64,000 nt of DNA from Candidatus Sulfotelmatobacter kueseliae. Its GTDB lineage: Bacteria; Acidobacteriota; Terriglobia; Terriglobales; Acidobacteriaceae. Of this stretch, positions 8,859 to 16,382 are shown in pieces. Below the pieces are notes generated by a model, which saw only the letters and a program-made list of their open reading frames with translations, was not told the DNA's origin and did no database searches. A program made the position numbers and the translations under genes. How positions within the stretch are numbered: the stretch's first letter is position 1; every line of letters starts with the position of its first letter. The stretch lies in assembly GCA_900290255.1 (NCBI GenBank), contig OMOD01000024.1, forward strand, positions 84,325 to 148,324. The letters are read 5' to 3'.

Positions 8859-9590
8859 CTATCGCACTGAACCGTCCATGCCGTTGTAGAAAACCTTCGC
8901 GCCGGTGGCCATATGCGGCTTTAGAATTTGCACGCTATGAGTTCGCAGGAACTCATGAATCGGATCATTGGGATTTTTCAAGTCGGCGAGTTGCCGCGCC
9001 CCCGTGGGACACACCTCGCAGCACGCCGTCGTCAGGCCCTTGGTGATGCGGTGATAGCACAGCGAACACTTCTCCGCGGTATTGGTCTTGGGGTTGATGA
9101 ATCGGCAGCCGTAAGGACACGCCTGCACGCAATAGCGGCAGCCCAGACAATAGGTCTTGTCCACCAGAACGACGCCATCGGGTGTGACGAAAGTCGCGCC
9201 CACCGGACAAACCTGGGTGCAGGGGGAATCGGCGCAGTGATTGCACAGTTTGGGCACGAAGAAATTCTTGCCGCCGGCATTCTCGTTGGGCGGGAACCCT
9301 TGCTTGCCGCCGTTCGGCGACTCCACCTCCGGCCGTTCAATCTTCCAATCGGCGACGTGGTAGCGCTCGATCCAGGTGCGGAAATATCCCTCCGGCACGT
9401 CGTTTTCTTCCGCGCAGGCCCGCACACAGCTGCCGCATCCGATGCACTTGGGGATGTCAATCAACATGCTCCACCAATGCTCGGTGAGCTTGTAATTGGG
9501 CGAAGCCTCAGGCGTACCCGCGAGAACGTATTTCCACGCCACCGCTGCCGCGGGCAACAAAACCAGTAAACGACGGCGGGTGATGTCCAT
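8859..9590 (-). CDS. nrfC: Four-cluster [4Fe-4S] ferredoxin-type subunit (NrfC/PsrB-like), Tat-type leader
   Basis: 243-residue electron-transfer subunit. A twin-arginine-like leader (TRRRLLVLLPAAAVA) suggests export by Tat. Four Cys groups are visible in order: CIGCGSCVRAC, CNHCADSPCTQVCP, CLGCRYCVQACP and CSLCYH...CCEVCP, matching the four cubanes of the NrfC/PsrB/HybA family. The start ATG at 9590 overlaps the stop of the upstream cytochrome gene by one base (TAATG) and has GGAGGG nine bases before it, so translation is probably coupled. It should carry electrons between the tetraheme cytochrome and the NrfD membrane subunit. Confidence 0.93.
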   Translation of the reverse strand: MDITRRRLLVLLPAAAVAWKYVLAGTPEASPNYKLTEHWWSMLIDIPKCIGCGSCVRACAEENDVPEGYFRTWIERYHVADWKIERPEVESPNGGKQGFPPNENAGGKNFFVPKLCNHCADSPCTQVCPVGATFVTPDGVVLVDKTYCLGCRYCVQACPYGCRFINPKTNTAEKCSLCYHRITKGLTTACCEVCPTGARQLADLKNPNDPIHEFLRTHSVQILKPHMATGAKVFYNGMDGSVR

Positions 9591-10111
9591 TATTTCTTGC
9601 CCTCCGTCTGGGACTTGGTTGTGGTCTTGGCTTCGGTCTTTTCTTCCTCAATCTTCGGACGGTGCGGTTGGTGGCAGGTGTCGCAGGCGATTCCACCGGC
9701 GTGATCTGCAGTCACAACTTGCGGAAACCACTTCGGCTTGGCGCTGTTGGCTTCATGACAGCGGGCGCAGACGACGGCCGTATCCAGCTTGGCCGGGGTG
9801 ACCGATGCAGGATCGTCGGCATGCTTGGCCAGGGGGCCATGGCAGGCCTCGCAGGGAACAGCCACATGCCTACCCTGCTTCTTCTGATCGACGACGTCGG
9901 TGTGGCAGGCTTCGCAAACTTCGTGGCCGGCAAAAGCGGCGGGCCGGGCCGCGGCTTCCGCGATGGCAGCGCCGCGGTAATGACCGTACTCGCCAAAGCT
10001 GCGCGGAACGACTGCAACCCGCAAAACCAGGAACACGGCCAGCAATACCACAATGACCACGGCAAGCCGGACGAGATGTTCTATGTCCTTGAACAATTTC
10101 GTGCCCTGCAC
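9590..10111 (-). CDS. Membrane-anchored tetraheme cytochrome c
   Basis: 173-residue protein with one N-terminal hydrophobic helix (LAVVIVVLLAVFLVLRVAVV) and four CXXCH heme-binding motifs: CEACH, CEACH, CARCH and CDTCH. The first three are spaced about 24-35 residues apart. The tail is Lys/Glu/Thr-rich. The layout fits a periplasmic NapC/NrfB/cytochrome c7-like electron carrier. The chosen start is GTG 10111; an in-frame TTG at about 10099 is an alternative, and no strong ribosome binding site decides between them. It is the first gene of the three-gene module and overlaps the Fe-S gene by one base. Partner oxidant or reductant unknown. Confidence 0.85.
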   Translation of the reverse strand: MQGTKLFKDIEHLVRLAVVIVVLLAVFLVLRVAVVPRSFGEYGHYRGAAIAEAAARPAAFAGHEVCEACHTDVVDQKKQGRHVAVPCEACHGPLAKHADDPASVTPAKLDTAVVCARCHEANSAKPKWFPQVVTADHAGGIACDTCHQPHRPKIEEEKTEAKTTTKSQTEGKK

Positions 10112-10499
10112 CGGAGCGCTGATGTGATCCAGAGCGCAATTTTGGTGCTGTACTTCGATACCGAGGATTTGGTTCCGGAACGATGATCGAAGTCACAGGT
10201 ACCCGTGATCATGCTCACGTCGGTGAGAAGATCAATGCGAAACATGAGGCCAACGTCAGGCTCTAAGAAGCAAGGCATCCGGAACGGGGCAACCGCGAAG
10301 AAGATGAAGATAATGCAGCCGCCCACGTTAGCGCGAACAGCAAAGCGGCCGGCAAGAGTGCCTGCCCCAAGCAAAGCTTGGCGTCCCCGCGGCGGGACAA
10401 ACTGTCCCGCGCCCCCGGGCAGGGGACAGTTTGGCCCAGTTCACCCGGTAGTAACCATCGAACAATCCTAATCAAATCTGTGGCTTACAAGTCCGGGCG
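10112..10499. other. Intergenic region between the divergent cytochrome and pilin genes
   Basis: No convincing gene. A 97-codon minus-strand reading frame overlaps the cytochrome start and lacks any recognisable feature. The right half holds the overlapping hairpins listed separately and the pilin promoter. Confidence 0.6.
10391..10433 (+). repeat. Two mutually exclusive hairpins upstream of the pilin promoter
   Basis: GCGGGACA (10392-10399) pairs with TGTCCCGC (10403-10410). The overlapping arm CAAACTGTCCC (10398-10408) pairs instead with GGGACAGTTTG (10423-10433). Only one of the two stems can form at a time. They lie about 70 bases upstream of the sigma-54-like promoter, so they are probably a dispersed repeat or the end of another transcript rather than a leader of the pilin mRNA. 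Confidence 0.6.
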
Positions 10500-10517
10500 T
10501 TGGCACCTCTCGTGCAA
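10500..10517 (+). promoter_or_regulatory. Candidate sigma-54 promoter of the pilin gene
   Basis: TTGGCAC followed by five bases and GTGCAA gives the invariant GG-N10-GC spacing of -24/-12 promoters, close to TGGCAC-N5-TTGCW. It ends 55 bases before the pilin ATG. Type IV pilin genes in Pseudomonas, Myxococcus and Geobacter are RpoN/PilR-dependent, which supports the reading; no PilR gene is in this window. Confidence 0.65.
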
Positions 10518-10572
10518 CGTACCAGTGCAACCTCCCTCTTGAAGAAAGATTCCACGAGGAGGAACACATTCG

Positions 10573-11064
10573 ATGCGCAAACAAAAGGGCTTCTCGCTGA
10601 TTGAGCTGCTGATCGTGGTGGCTATCATCCTGATCATCGCCGCCATCGCTATTCCGAACCTGCTGCGTGCCCGCATGGCAGCCAATGAGGCGTCGGCAGT
10701 CGCCTCCGTCCGCACGATAAACACCGCCATGGTTACATACGACTCCAGCTACCCCGATGTGGGCTTCGCCGCCACGCTGGCGACTCTCGGCGGCGCTGAC
10801 CCTTGCACGCCCAGCTCGACCACGGCCTGCCTGATTGACAGCCTTCTTGCTGCGGGCGTCAAGAGCGGCTACAACTTCGCAGCTACCGGCGCGGGTGGTC
10901 CTCCAGCCGTGCAGTACTACGTGACAGCTTCGCCGGTTACGCTGAACCAGACGGGCACCATGAGCTTCTGCTCGTTCGAAGATGCGGTGGTGCGTGTGGA
11001 TCCCACGGGTGCGGCGGAGGGCAGCGAATCCGCGTGCCAGGCTTTGTCGCCGCTCTACAACTAA
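10573..11064 (+). CDS. pilA: Type IV pilin (PilA-like major pilin)
   Basis: 163-residue prepilin. A short basic leader (MRKQKG) precedes FSLIELLIVVAIILIIAAIAIPNLL; cleavage by prepilin peptidase after Gly6 leaves Phe+1 and Glu+5, as required for assembly. The head domain contains AANEASAVASVRTIN, the acidobacterial/Geobacter-style signature, and Cys pairs that may form disulfides, including one near the C-terminus. A strong GAGGAGG ribosome binding site lies ten bases before ATG 10573. A sigma-54-like promoter precedes it and a strong terminator follows, so it is a single-gene transcript. No other type IV pilus genes (pilB, pilT, pilQ) are nearby. A minor pilin or pseudopilin role is possible. 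Confidence 0.9.
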   Translation: MRKQKGFSLIELLIVVAIILIIAAIAIPNLLRARMAANEASAVASVRTINTAMVTYDSSYPDVGFAATLATLGGADPCTPSSTTACLIDSLLAAGVKSGYNFAATGAGGPPAVQYYVTASPVTLNQTGTMSFCSFEDAVVRVDPTGAAEGSESACQALSPLYN

Positions 11065-11100
11065 CACGGGCTCGAGCCTCAGTTTGCGAATCACGAAACC

Positions 11101-11132
11101 GGACCGCGGTCTCGACCGCGGTCCGTCGTTTT
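11101..11132 (+). terminator. Rho-independent terminator of the pilin gene
   Basis: A perfect 10-bp stem (GGACCGCGGT at 11101-11110, ACCGCGGTCC at 11115-11124) with a CTCG tetraloop, followed by GTCGTTTT. It lies 37 bases after the pilin stop and between convergent genes. Confidence 0.85.
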
Positions 11133-11155
11133 AGGGCGGTACTTCACTCCTGCTT

Positions 11156-11641
11156 CTACTTCACCACAGGCGAGTCAGCATCGGCGGGCTTGGTCTCGTC
11201 GGCGTGGATTTTACCGTCGTCCTCGGCGTAGAAAGAACGGTGCTGAGCGTCCTGAAACTTGGGGGTCATGGTCAGGAGGTAGCTGTCGTCCTTCCCTTTG
11301 AAACTCACCGTGTAGTCGCCACGGTCGGGATTCACCATCCGCTTGGTGAAGGAACCGGAATGCACTAACTCCGCGAGCGTCTTGGCGAAGTGGTCGTATT
11401 GCTTGTTGAACTGACGCTGGGCGCGGATTACGACGCGCATGTAGGCCAGTGCGGCGGCTTCGGAATCCGACCGCGCAGGATCACCGGGAAATTTGGGCTG
11501 GTAGGTGGGGACTGGCGGTTGAGACGGCGCGTTTTCGGCTGGCGGCGCTGATTGAGCCGGTGGCGTGGGTGCGGTCTGTTGAGCCAGCAGCGGCGTGGCC
11601 AGGATGAAAATCAGAGAGATGATGAGAATGAGTAATTTCAT
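11156..11641 (-). CDS. Secreted protein with pilin-head-like C-terminus
   Basis: 161-residue exported protein of unknown function. It has an ordinary signal peptide (MKLLILIISLIFILATPLLAQ), then a Pro/Ala/Gln-rich linker to about residue 55. The globular part has AAALAYMRVVIRAQRQFN, a stretch resembling the post-helix region of pilins, and a YLLTMTPKFQDAQHRSFYA block ending in DGKIHAD, similar in pattern to the strand and turn at the end of acidobacterial pilin heads. It lacks the prepilin N-terminal helix, so it cannot assemble as a pilin. It lies convergent to pilA just past the terminator. A role in pilus or secretion biology is inference only. Confidence 0.75.
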   Translation of the reverse strand: MKLLILIISLIFILATPLLAQQTAPTPPAQSAPPAENAPSQPPVPTYQPKFPGDPARSDSEAAALAYMRVVIRAQRQFNKQYDHFAKTLAELVHSGSFTKRMVNPDRGDYTVSFKGKDDSYLLTMTPKFQDAQHRSFYAEDDGKIHADETKPADADSPVVK

Positions 11642-11819
11642 TCTTGTCTCCGAAAAGAGTGCGATCGCATTTCGTGCAGGGCCGAAACCCCGCTCGGCCC
11701 CTGCGTTTTGAGGCCGATTTCCATGTTACTCCCGTAATTTCCCTTCGGTCACCTTCTCTTTGCATCCGAACGAATTATCACTATGCTGATAAAAGAATCC
11801 AGACCCTATAGGGAAAACT

Positions 11820-12476
11820 ATGAAAGCAGCAGTCGCCAGAAAACCAGTAATACGAATTGCCGTAGTGGAAAGTGATCCTTTGCGTTTTGTAGGGTTCCGT
11901 GCCCTGTTTGACTCCGAGCCCGAGTTCGAGCTGGTCTCCGCCGCGTTGCCCGAGATCAACACGCTGCAAAACATTGACCTCATCCTGCTGGGCAACCGCT
12001 CCGGGCAGAACCTGTTTGACGTGATGGCCAGTCTGAAAGCCACGCGGCCCGATTTGCGCATCATCGTCACCGGCTCCGGTATTGACGAAGAAACCATCTT
12101 AAAGGCGATTGCTTCCGGGGCCAAGGGATATGTCGATGAGGCCGCCACACCAGCGGAATTCGCGCAGGCGATTCGCGTGGTGAACCAAGGATCGGTATGG
12201 GCGCCGCGGCGCGTGCTGTCCCTGTTCATCGAGAGAGTGTCATCGTCGCCCGGACGGATTTTCCCGGCGGGCCGCGTCACCTTCACCGACCGCGAGAAGG
12301 AAGTGCTGGAAATGCTGGTGGCGGGACGGTCGAACAAGGAAATTGGCGGCCAGTTAGGGATCGAAGAGCGTACGGTCAAAGCGCACGTCGCCAAGTTGAT
12401 GCGCAAAGTGGGCGTGCAGAACCGGATTGCCTTGTCGGTTCACGCCATCACACATTCGCTGGTGGCGACCAAGTAG
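11820..12476 (+). CDS. NarL/FixJ-type (LuxR HTH) regulator with an atypical receiver domain
   Basis: 218-residue DNA-binding regulator. The C-terminal LuxR helix-turn-helix (LTDREKEVL-like FTDREKEVLEMLVAGRSNKEI, then ERTVKAHVAKLMRKV) spans about residues 150-213. The N-terminal half has the receiver layout with acidic residues Glu17/Asp19 and the conserved Lys102, but the position of the phospho-accepting Asp is Gly58 (DLILLGNRSG). It therefore probably does not receive phosphate from a histidine kinase in the usual way. No kinase gene is adjacent. ATG 11820 has only a weak upstream site (TAGGGAA). The 178-base gap to the divergent secreted-protein gene should hold the promoter. Confidence 0.88.
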   Translation: MKAAVARKPVIRIAVVESDPLRFVGFRALFDSEPEFELVSAALPEINTLQNIDLILLGNRSGQNLFDVMASLKATRPDLRIIVTGSGIDEETILKAIASGAKGYVDEAATPAEFAQAIRVVNQGSVWAPRRVLSLFIERVSSSPGRIFPAGRVTFTDREKEVLEMLVAGRSNKEIGGQLGIEERTVKAHVAKLMRKVGVQNRIALSVHAITHSLVATK

Positions 12477-12493
12477 TCGCGAGCCCTGAGCCG

Positions 12494-12537
12494 CGAGTTG
12501 CGGAGGGTTTGGCTCGGGACTCGGGACTCGCAACTCG
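12494..12537. repeat. Low-complexity inverted repeat (CGAGTTGCG / CGCAACTCG)
   Basis: Right after the regulator stop lies a stretch built from short words of the type CGAGTTGCG, GGGACTCG and CGCAACTCG. A 9-base arm at 12494-12502 matches its complement at 12529-12537, with two tandem GGGACTCG units inside the loop. A similar but different word set occurs at 13473-13719. Confidence 0.6.
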
Positions 12538-12766
12538 TAACTACGGGCCACTTACCTTCGTAATCTTGCGGCCCTTCCAGATCCGCCACATACTCAGCTT
12601 ACCTACCACAGAACCTGGGAGACGGGGTTGAGAGTGGCGATTAGGGTCACTGCTTTCAGCCCCGCATTTTTTGTCTTCTGAATTGCCCGCGCATGCAGCC
12701 CCATCGGTGTGACTTCATTTACAATTCAAAGTAACCATCAAAGAGTTTCTGACTGTGGTGAGGACC

Positions 12767-13462
12767 ATGAAAAAATGTGCGGGTTTGAGCCTGATTGTGG
12801 TGTTGCTCTCCTCTCTGTTTGTTTTCGCTGATGATCAAGCGAAAGAATCGAAGGCTACGGATCGCGTCCAAGCGGCCGCCGACGTGCTGAACGAGATTCA
12901 GGCTGCTCCCGACAAAGGCATTCCGCAGAAGATTCTCGGTTCGTCGGAATGTGTGGCAGTCGTGCCGTCGATGCTGAAAGGCGGATTCATCTTTGGCGCC
13001 AAGTACGGGCGTGGAATCGCCAGTTGCCGCACCCCAAAAGGCTGGAGTGCGCCCGCATTTTTCACCATCGAGGGAGGCAGCTTCGGCTTGCAGATCGGCG
13101 GGCAAGCGGTGGATCTGGTGCTGCTGATCATGAACAAGAACGGCGTGCAGCATCTGCTTTCGAGCCAATTCTCGCTGGGGGCGGACGCGTCGGTGGCCGC
13201 TGGCCCGGTCGGGCGCGAAGCGGAAGGCGACACCGACTGGAAAATGCGGTCGGAAGTTCTCACCTATTCCCGGGCACGAGGCATATTTGCCGGCGTCACT
13301 CTCAACGGCGCCGTCGTGAAGCAGGACAAGAACTCGACCCGCGATTTCTACGGGCGCATGGTGACGTCAAAAGCATCGCTGATAGGAGAGGTAGATGCGC
13401 CGGCGGCGGCAAGCGCGTTTCTGACCACTCTGGCCAAGTGGGCGCAGGAGGCTGCGAAGTAG
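12767..13462 (+). CDS. SYLF (YSC84) domain exported protein
   Basis: 231 residues from ATG 12767, which has GTGAGG just upstream; an in-frame GTG at 12755 is an alternative. A signal peptide (MKKCAGLSLIVVLLSSLFVFA) precedes a full SYLF domain: helical ATDRVQAAADVLNEI, then SECVAVVPSMLKGGFIFGAKYGRGIASCR, GWSAPAFFTIEGGSFGLQIG and SFGADASVAAGPVGR-like FSLGADASVAAGPVGRE. SYLF domains bind phosphoinositides or other lipids in eukaryotes; bacterial members are exported and their role is unclear. It stands alone, 304 bases from the next plus-strand start counted from ATG 12767's regulator neighbour. Likely periplasmic. Confidence 0.9.
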   Translation: MKKCAGLSLIVVLLSSLFVFADDQAKESKATDRVQAAADVLNEIQAAPDKGIPQKILGSSECVAVVPSMLKGGFIFGAKYGRGIASCRTPKGWSAPAFFTIEGGSFGLQIGGQAVDLVLLIMNKNGVQHLLSSQFSLGADASVAAGPVGREAEGDTDWKMRSEVLTYSRARGIFAGVTLNGAVVKQDKNSTRDFYGRMVTSKASLIGEVDAPAAASAFLTTLAKWAQEAAK

Positions 13463-13472
13463 GGGGAGCGGG

Positions 13473-13719
13473 CGTCGGACGTCAGACCTCGGACGTCAGA
13501 CCTCGGTGATAGAATCCGGGGCGTGCCTGATTTATCCATCCTTGACCCCGAGCGGTAGCTTTGCGGCGGGAAAACGCACACGGGCGAGAAACGCATGACC
13601 AAGTAGGGTTCGTCTACTAGTAGGACCCCAGACTTCGGACCTTCGAGGTTCAATGGAAGTTTTGGTTCAGCAGAGGTTTTGAAGTTTGAGATCTGAGGTC
13701 TGAGGTCCGACGTCCGATC
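13473..13719. repeat. Imperfect inverted repeat flanking the SYLF-acyltransferase gap
   Basis: The left arm (13473-13505) contains two tandem copies of a GGACGTCAGACCTC unit. The right arm (13690-13719) carries the near-complement GAGGTCTGAGGTCCGA, 15 of 16 bases by eye, just before the acyltransferase start. The 185 bases between carry no supported gene, but include a perfect 10-base palindrome CTACTAGTAG. Confidence 0.6.
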
Positions 13720-13720
13720 C

Positions 13721-14623
13721 GTGATGCGTCGCCAACTCGAATACGCGGCAGCGTGGCCATTCATCAAAATGCTGGGTATTCTGCCCCGGCCCCTGGCGCG
13801 GGCCTTCGGCATTACTGTCGGCCAGGTCGTGTATCTTCTGCACGTCCGTTTGCGCCGCGTCGGCATGCGCAATCTCGCGCTGGCTTTTCCGGAGAAAACT
13901 GAAGCGGAGAGGGCGCTCATTCTGCGTGGGGAGTTCACTTCTCTGGGCCGGCAACTGGCCGAAGTCTGCCGCTTCCCCAAATACACGCGGGAAAACATCG
14001 AGCAGGTAGTGGGGTACGACGGGCTGGAGAATTATGAGCGGGCTTACGCCCGCGGCAAGGGAGTGCTGTTTCTGACCGCGCATTTCGGCGGCTGGGAGCT
14101 TTCGGCCTTTACCCATTCGCTCCACGGGCACTGGCTGCACGTGGTCATGCGGCCCATGGACAACCCGTATCTCGACCGCCTGATCCAAGGCTACCGCACC
14201 ATGCACGGCAACCGGACGGTGGCGAAAGATGATTTCGTGCGCGGCTTGCTGGGCGCGATGAAAGCGGGCGAGACAGTCGGAATATTGATGGATACGAATA
14301 TGACGCCGCCGCAGGGGCTGTTCGTGGATTTCTTCGGAATCCCGGCGTGCACGGCGAGTGGACTGGCGCGCATCGCCTTGCGGACGGATGCTGCGGTGGT
14401 TCCGGGGTTCACCATCTGGGATCGGGAGCTGGGCAAGTACCGGCTGCGATTTGATCCGGCGCTCGAACTGGTGCGCACCGGCGATCCGGAGGCCGACATC
14501 GTCGCCAACACGGCGAAGTTCACCAAAGTGATTGAGGAGTACGTGCGAAAGTATCCCGATCAGTGGTTGTGGGTGCACCGGCGTTGGAAGACACGTCCGG
14601 AGGGGGAGAAAGGGCTGTACTGA
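13721..14623 (+). CDS. LpxL/HtrB-like lysophospholipid or lipid A acyltransferase
   Basis: 300-residue membrane-associated acyltransferase. The HFGGWE block (HX4E, near residue 126) is the catalytic motif of the LpxL/HtrB family, which transfers acyl chains to Kdo-lipid A or similar acceptors. Other family features are RNLALAFPEKT near the N-terminus, GILMDTNMTPPQGLFVDFFG, and PDQWLWVHRRWKTRP at the C-terminus. The start is GTG 13721 or ATG 13724. Both follow directly on a low-complexity inverted repeat that leaves no clear ribosome binding site. It is convergent with the FHA-PP2C gene, with 16 bases between stops. Substrate not determinable. Confidence 0.88.
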   Translation: MMRRQLEYAAAWPFIKMLGILPRPLARAFGITVGQVVYLLHVRLRRVGMRNLALAFPEKTEAERALILRGEFTSLGRQLAEVCRFPKYTRENIEQVVGYDGLENYERAYARGKGVLFLTAHFGGWELSAFTHSLHGHWLHVVMRPMDNPYLDRLIQGYRTMHGNRTVAKDDFVRGLLGAMKAGETVGILMDTNMTPPQGLFVDFFGIPACTASGLARIALRTDAAVVPGFTIWDRELGKYRLRFDPALELVRTGDPEADIVANTAKFTKVIEEYVRKYPDQWLWVHRRWKTRPEGEKGLY

Positions 14624-14639
14624 AGATCGGGAATCAGCG

Positions 14640-16310
14640 TTATTCCTCCGCGCTGGCGTAGCGCAATTCCACCACGGTGCAATCGTCGTTCAGCGGATTG
14701 CCGGCACAGAATTCCGTCACCGCTGAAAAAATTCCCTCCAGCGTCGGCGACTTGGCGGCCGCGGCCTCCAGTCGCGGATCATCGAAGAATTCTCCCATGG
14801 CGTTCTCCGCCTCGGTGACGCCGTCGGTCACCAGAATAAAGCGGTCGCCGGATTTCATCTGGCAAGTGGCGCTTTCAAACGTGGCATCAGGCAGCAGTCC
14901 CACCGGCACATTGCCATGCGGCGGACGCAAGACCTCGGCGCCGCACACCAGCAGCGGAGGCACGTGGCCGCAATTCACATATTCCAGTTCGCCGTCGCGT
15001 CGCAAGCGCGCCAGCAGCACGGTGGCGTATTTCTCGCCGCCCATCTTCTCGGTGAAGAACCGGTTTACCGCCGTCACCACTTCCAACAGCGACGAGCCCG
15101 CGGTCAGGTGCGAATAGATCATCCCTTGCAGGGTCGAAGCCAGCAGCGCCGCCGAGACTCCCTTGCCGCTGACGTCGGCCAACACCACCGCCAGACCCTC
15201 CTTGGTGTTCACCGCGTCGAAGAAATCTCCGCCGATCTCCTTACAAGACAGGTTCTTGCCGCGCAGTTGCGCGAAGGGCACTTCCGGAATCTTCACCTGC
15301 ATCAGACGCTGCTGAATGCTGGCGGCAATGCTCAATTCCTGCTGGTAGCGCCGGGATTCTTCTTCCGCCTGCACCAGGCGCGCGTTCTCGATCAGCGACG
15401 CCGCTTCGGTCGCGATCACGTGCAGAATTTTCTGGTCCACGCCGCTCATGTCACGCGACGCAAAGCGCGAGTCCACATACAAGACGCCCATCGCTGCGGC
15501 CTCGGCCGAAGACCCCGTAGCTTGCGCGTCCCGCGTCGCCTGCACCTGCATCTTGCGCAACGGAATGCAGACCACGGTGCGCAAATCGTAGGCCACGATG
15601 CTCCGGCGGCCAGCCAGTTCGCTCGACCGGCTGGTATCAGTCAGAACAAACTCCGAGTTCGAGCGCAAGGAATCTTCCAGGATCGAGTGCGAAATGGTGG
15701 TATCGTCCAGCAGTGGTTCTTTCTTGGCGTTGCGGCCCGCCGCCAGCCGGAGCTTCCCTTCCTCATCCTTTAGAAAAACGTAGCCGCGTTCAGCTCGCGT
15801 CAGCTGCAGCGTGACGTCGAGCATGGTCATCAGAATCTCGTCGAGCACGCCCACCGTATTCAGTTTGCGGGCCGCTTCCAGAAACAGCGTGAGTTTCTCC
15901 AGATCCGTGGTTTCCTGCTTGATCTGAATGCCGGAGATCTGGCTGAGGAACTCGCGGGCAGTGTTCGAGGTAGCGTGCGCAGGATTGAACAGGACGTAGG
16001 CGGAATCACGCGCCCCGAACTCCAAGCGGTCACCGCGCTCCAGTTTCTGCCGCTGGACGCGTTCGCCGTTCACGAAGGTGCCGTGCTTGCTGCCCAGGTC
16101 CTCCAGAACAAAGTCGACGCCCTCCTGCAGGATTTGGGCGTGGTCGCGGGAAACGCGCGGATCGGCGATGACCAGGTCCTTGTCGACTTTGCGGCCCACC
16201 GTGAAGGGAATGTGGTTGAGGACGATGTTCTTCTGCTCGCTGCCCTGCACGAAGACGAGGGCAGGAAATACCCCGGACGAACTGCGCTGACTGATTGAGT
16301 TCAAGGCCAT
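14640..16310 (-). CDS. FHA-GAF-PP2C (RsbU/SpoIIE-type) phosphatase
   Basis: 556-residue signalling phosphatase. Domains in order: FHA, about residues 35-105 (VGRKVDKDLVI, SRDHAQI, SKHGTFVNG), which binds phosphothreonine; GAF, about 150-325; and an RsbU/SpoIIE PP2C domain from about 365 (IGGDFFDAV, LADVSGKGVSAALLAS, YATVLLARL, LVTDGVTEAEN) with metal-binding Asp residues intact. No membrane segment. The FHA domain implies input from a Ser/Thr kinase, and two such kinases are encoded elsewhere in the window, but no anti-sigma or anti-anti-sigma partner is adjacent. It may share a transcript with the upstream GT87-like gene, from which hairpins separate it. Confidence 0.93.
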   Translation of the reverse strand: MALNSISQRSSSGVFPALVFVQGSEQKNIVLNHIPFTVGRKVDKDLVIADPRVSRDHAQILQEGVDFVLEDLGSKHGTFVNGERVQRQKLERGDRLEFGARDSAYVLFNPAHATSNTAREFLSQISGIQIKQETTDLEKLTLFLEAARKLNTVGVLDEILMTMLDVTLQLTRAERGYVFLKDEEGKLRLAAGRNAKKEPLLDDTTISHSILEDSLRSNSEFVLTDTSRSSELAGRRSIVAYDLRTVVCIPLRKMQVQATRDAQATGSSAEAAAMGVLYVDSRFASRDMSGVDQKILHVIATEAASLIENARLVQAEEESRRYQQELSIAASIQQRLMQVKIPEVPFAQLRGKNLSCKEIGGDFFDAVNTKEGLAVVLADVSGKGVSAALLASTLQGMIYSHLTAGSSLLEVVTAVNRFFTEKMGGEKYATVLLARLRRDGELEYVNCGHVPPLLVCGAEVLRPPHGNVPVGLLPDATFESATCQMKSGDRFILVTDGVTEAENAMGEFFDDPRLEAAAAKSPTLEGIFSAVTEFCAGNPLNDDCTVVELRYASAEE

Positions 16311-16323
16311 GGATGGTCGGGCA

Positions 16324-16364
16324 GCGCTCTTCCGAGCGCGGAAAAGCCGCGGCCTAGCCGCGGC
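16324..16364. repeat. Two adjacent hairpins between the GT87-like and FHA-PP2C genes
   Basis: GCGCTC/GAGCGC with a TTCC loop (16324-16339), then GCCGCGGC/GCCGCGGC with a CTA loop (16346-16364). Neither is followed by a T run on the minus strand, so a REP-like element is more likely than a terminator. Confidence 0.55.
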
Positions 16365-16382
16365 CAGTCTTGCTGCAACAGA

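Noticed and set aside
10081..10374. 97-codon minus-strand frame with a hydrophobic stretch upstream of the cytochrome gene
   Set aside because: It overlaps the cytochrome start, lacks a ribosome binding site and has no recognisable similarity. The hydrophobic part is short and irregular.
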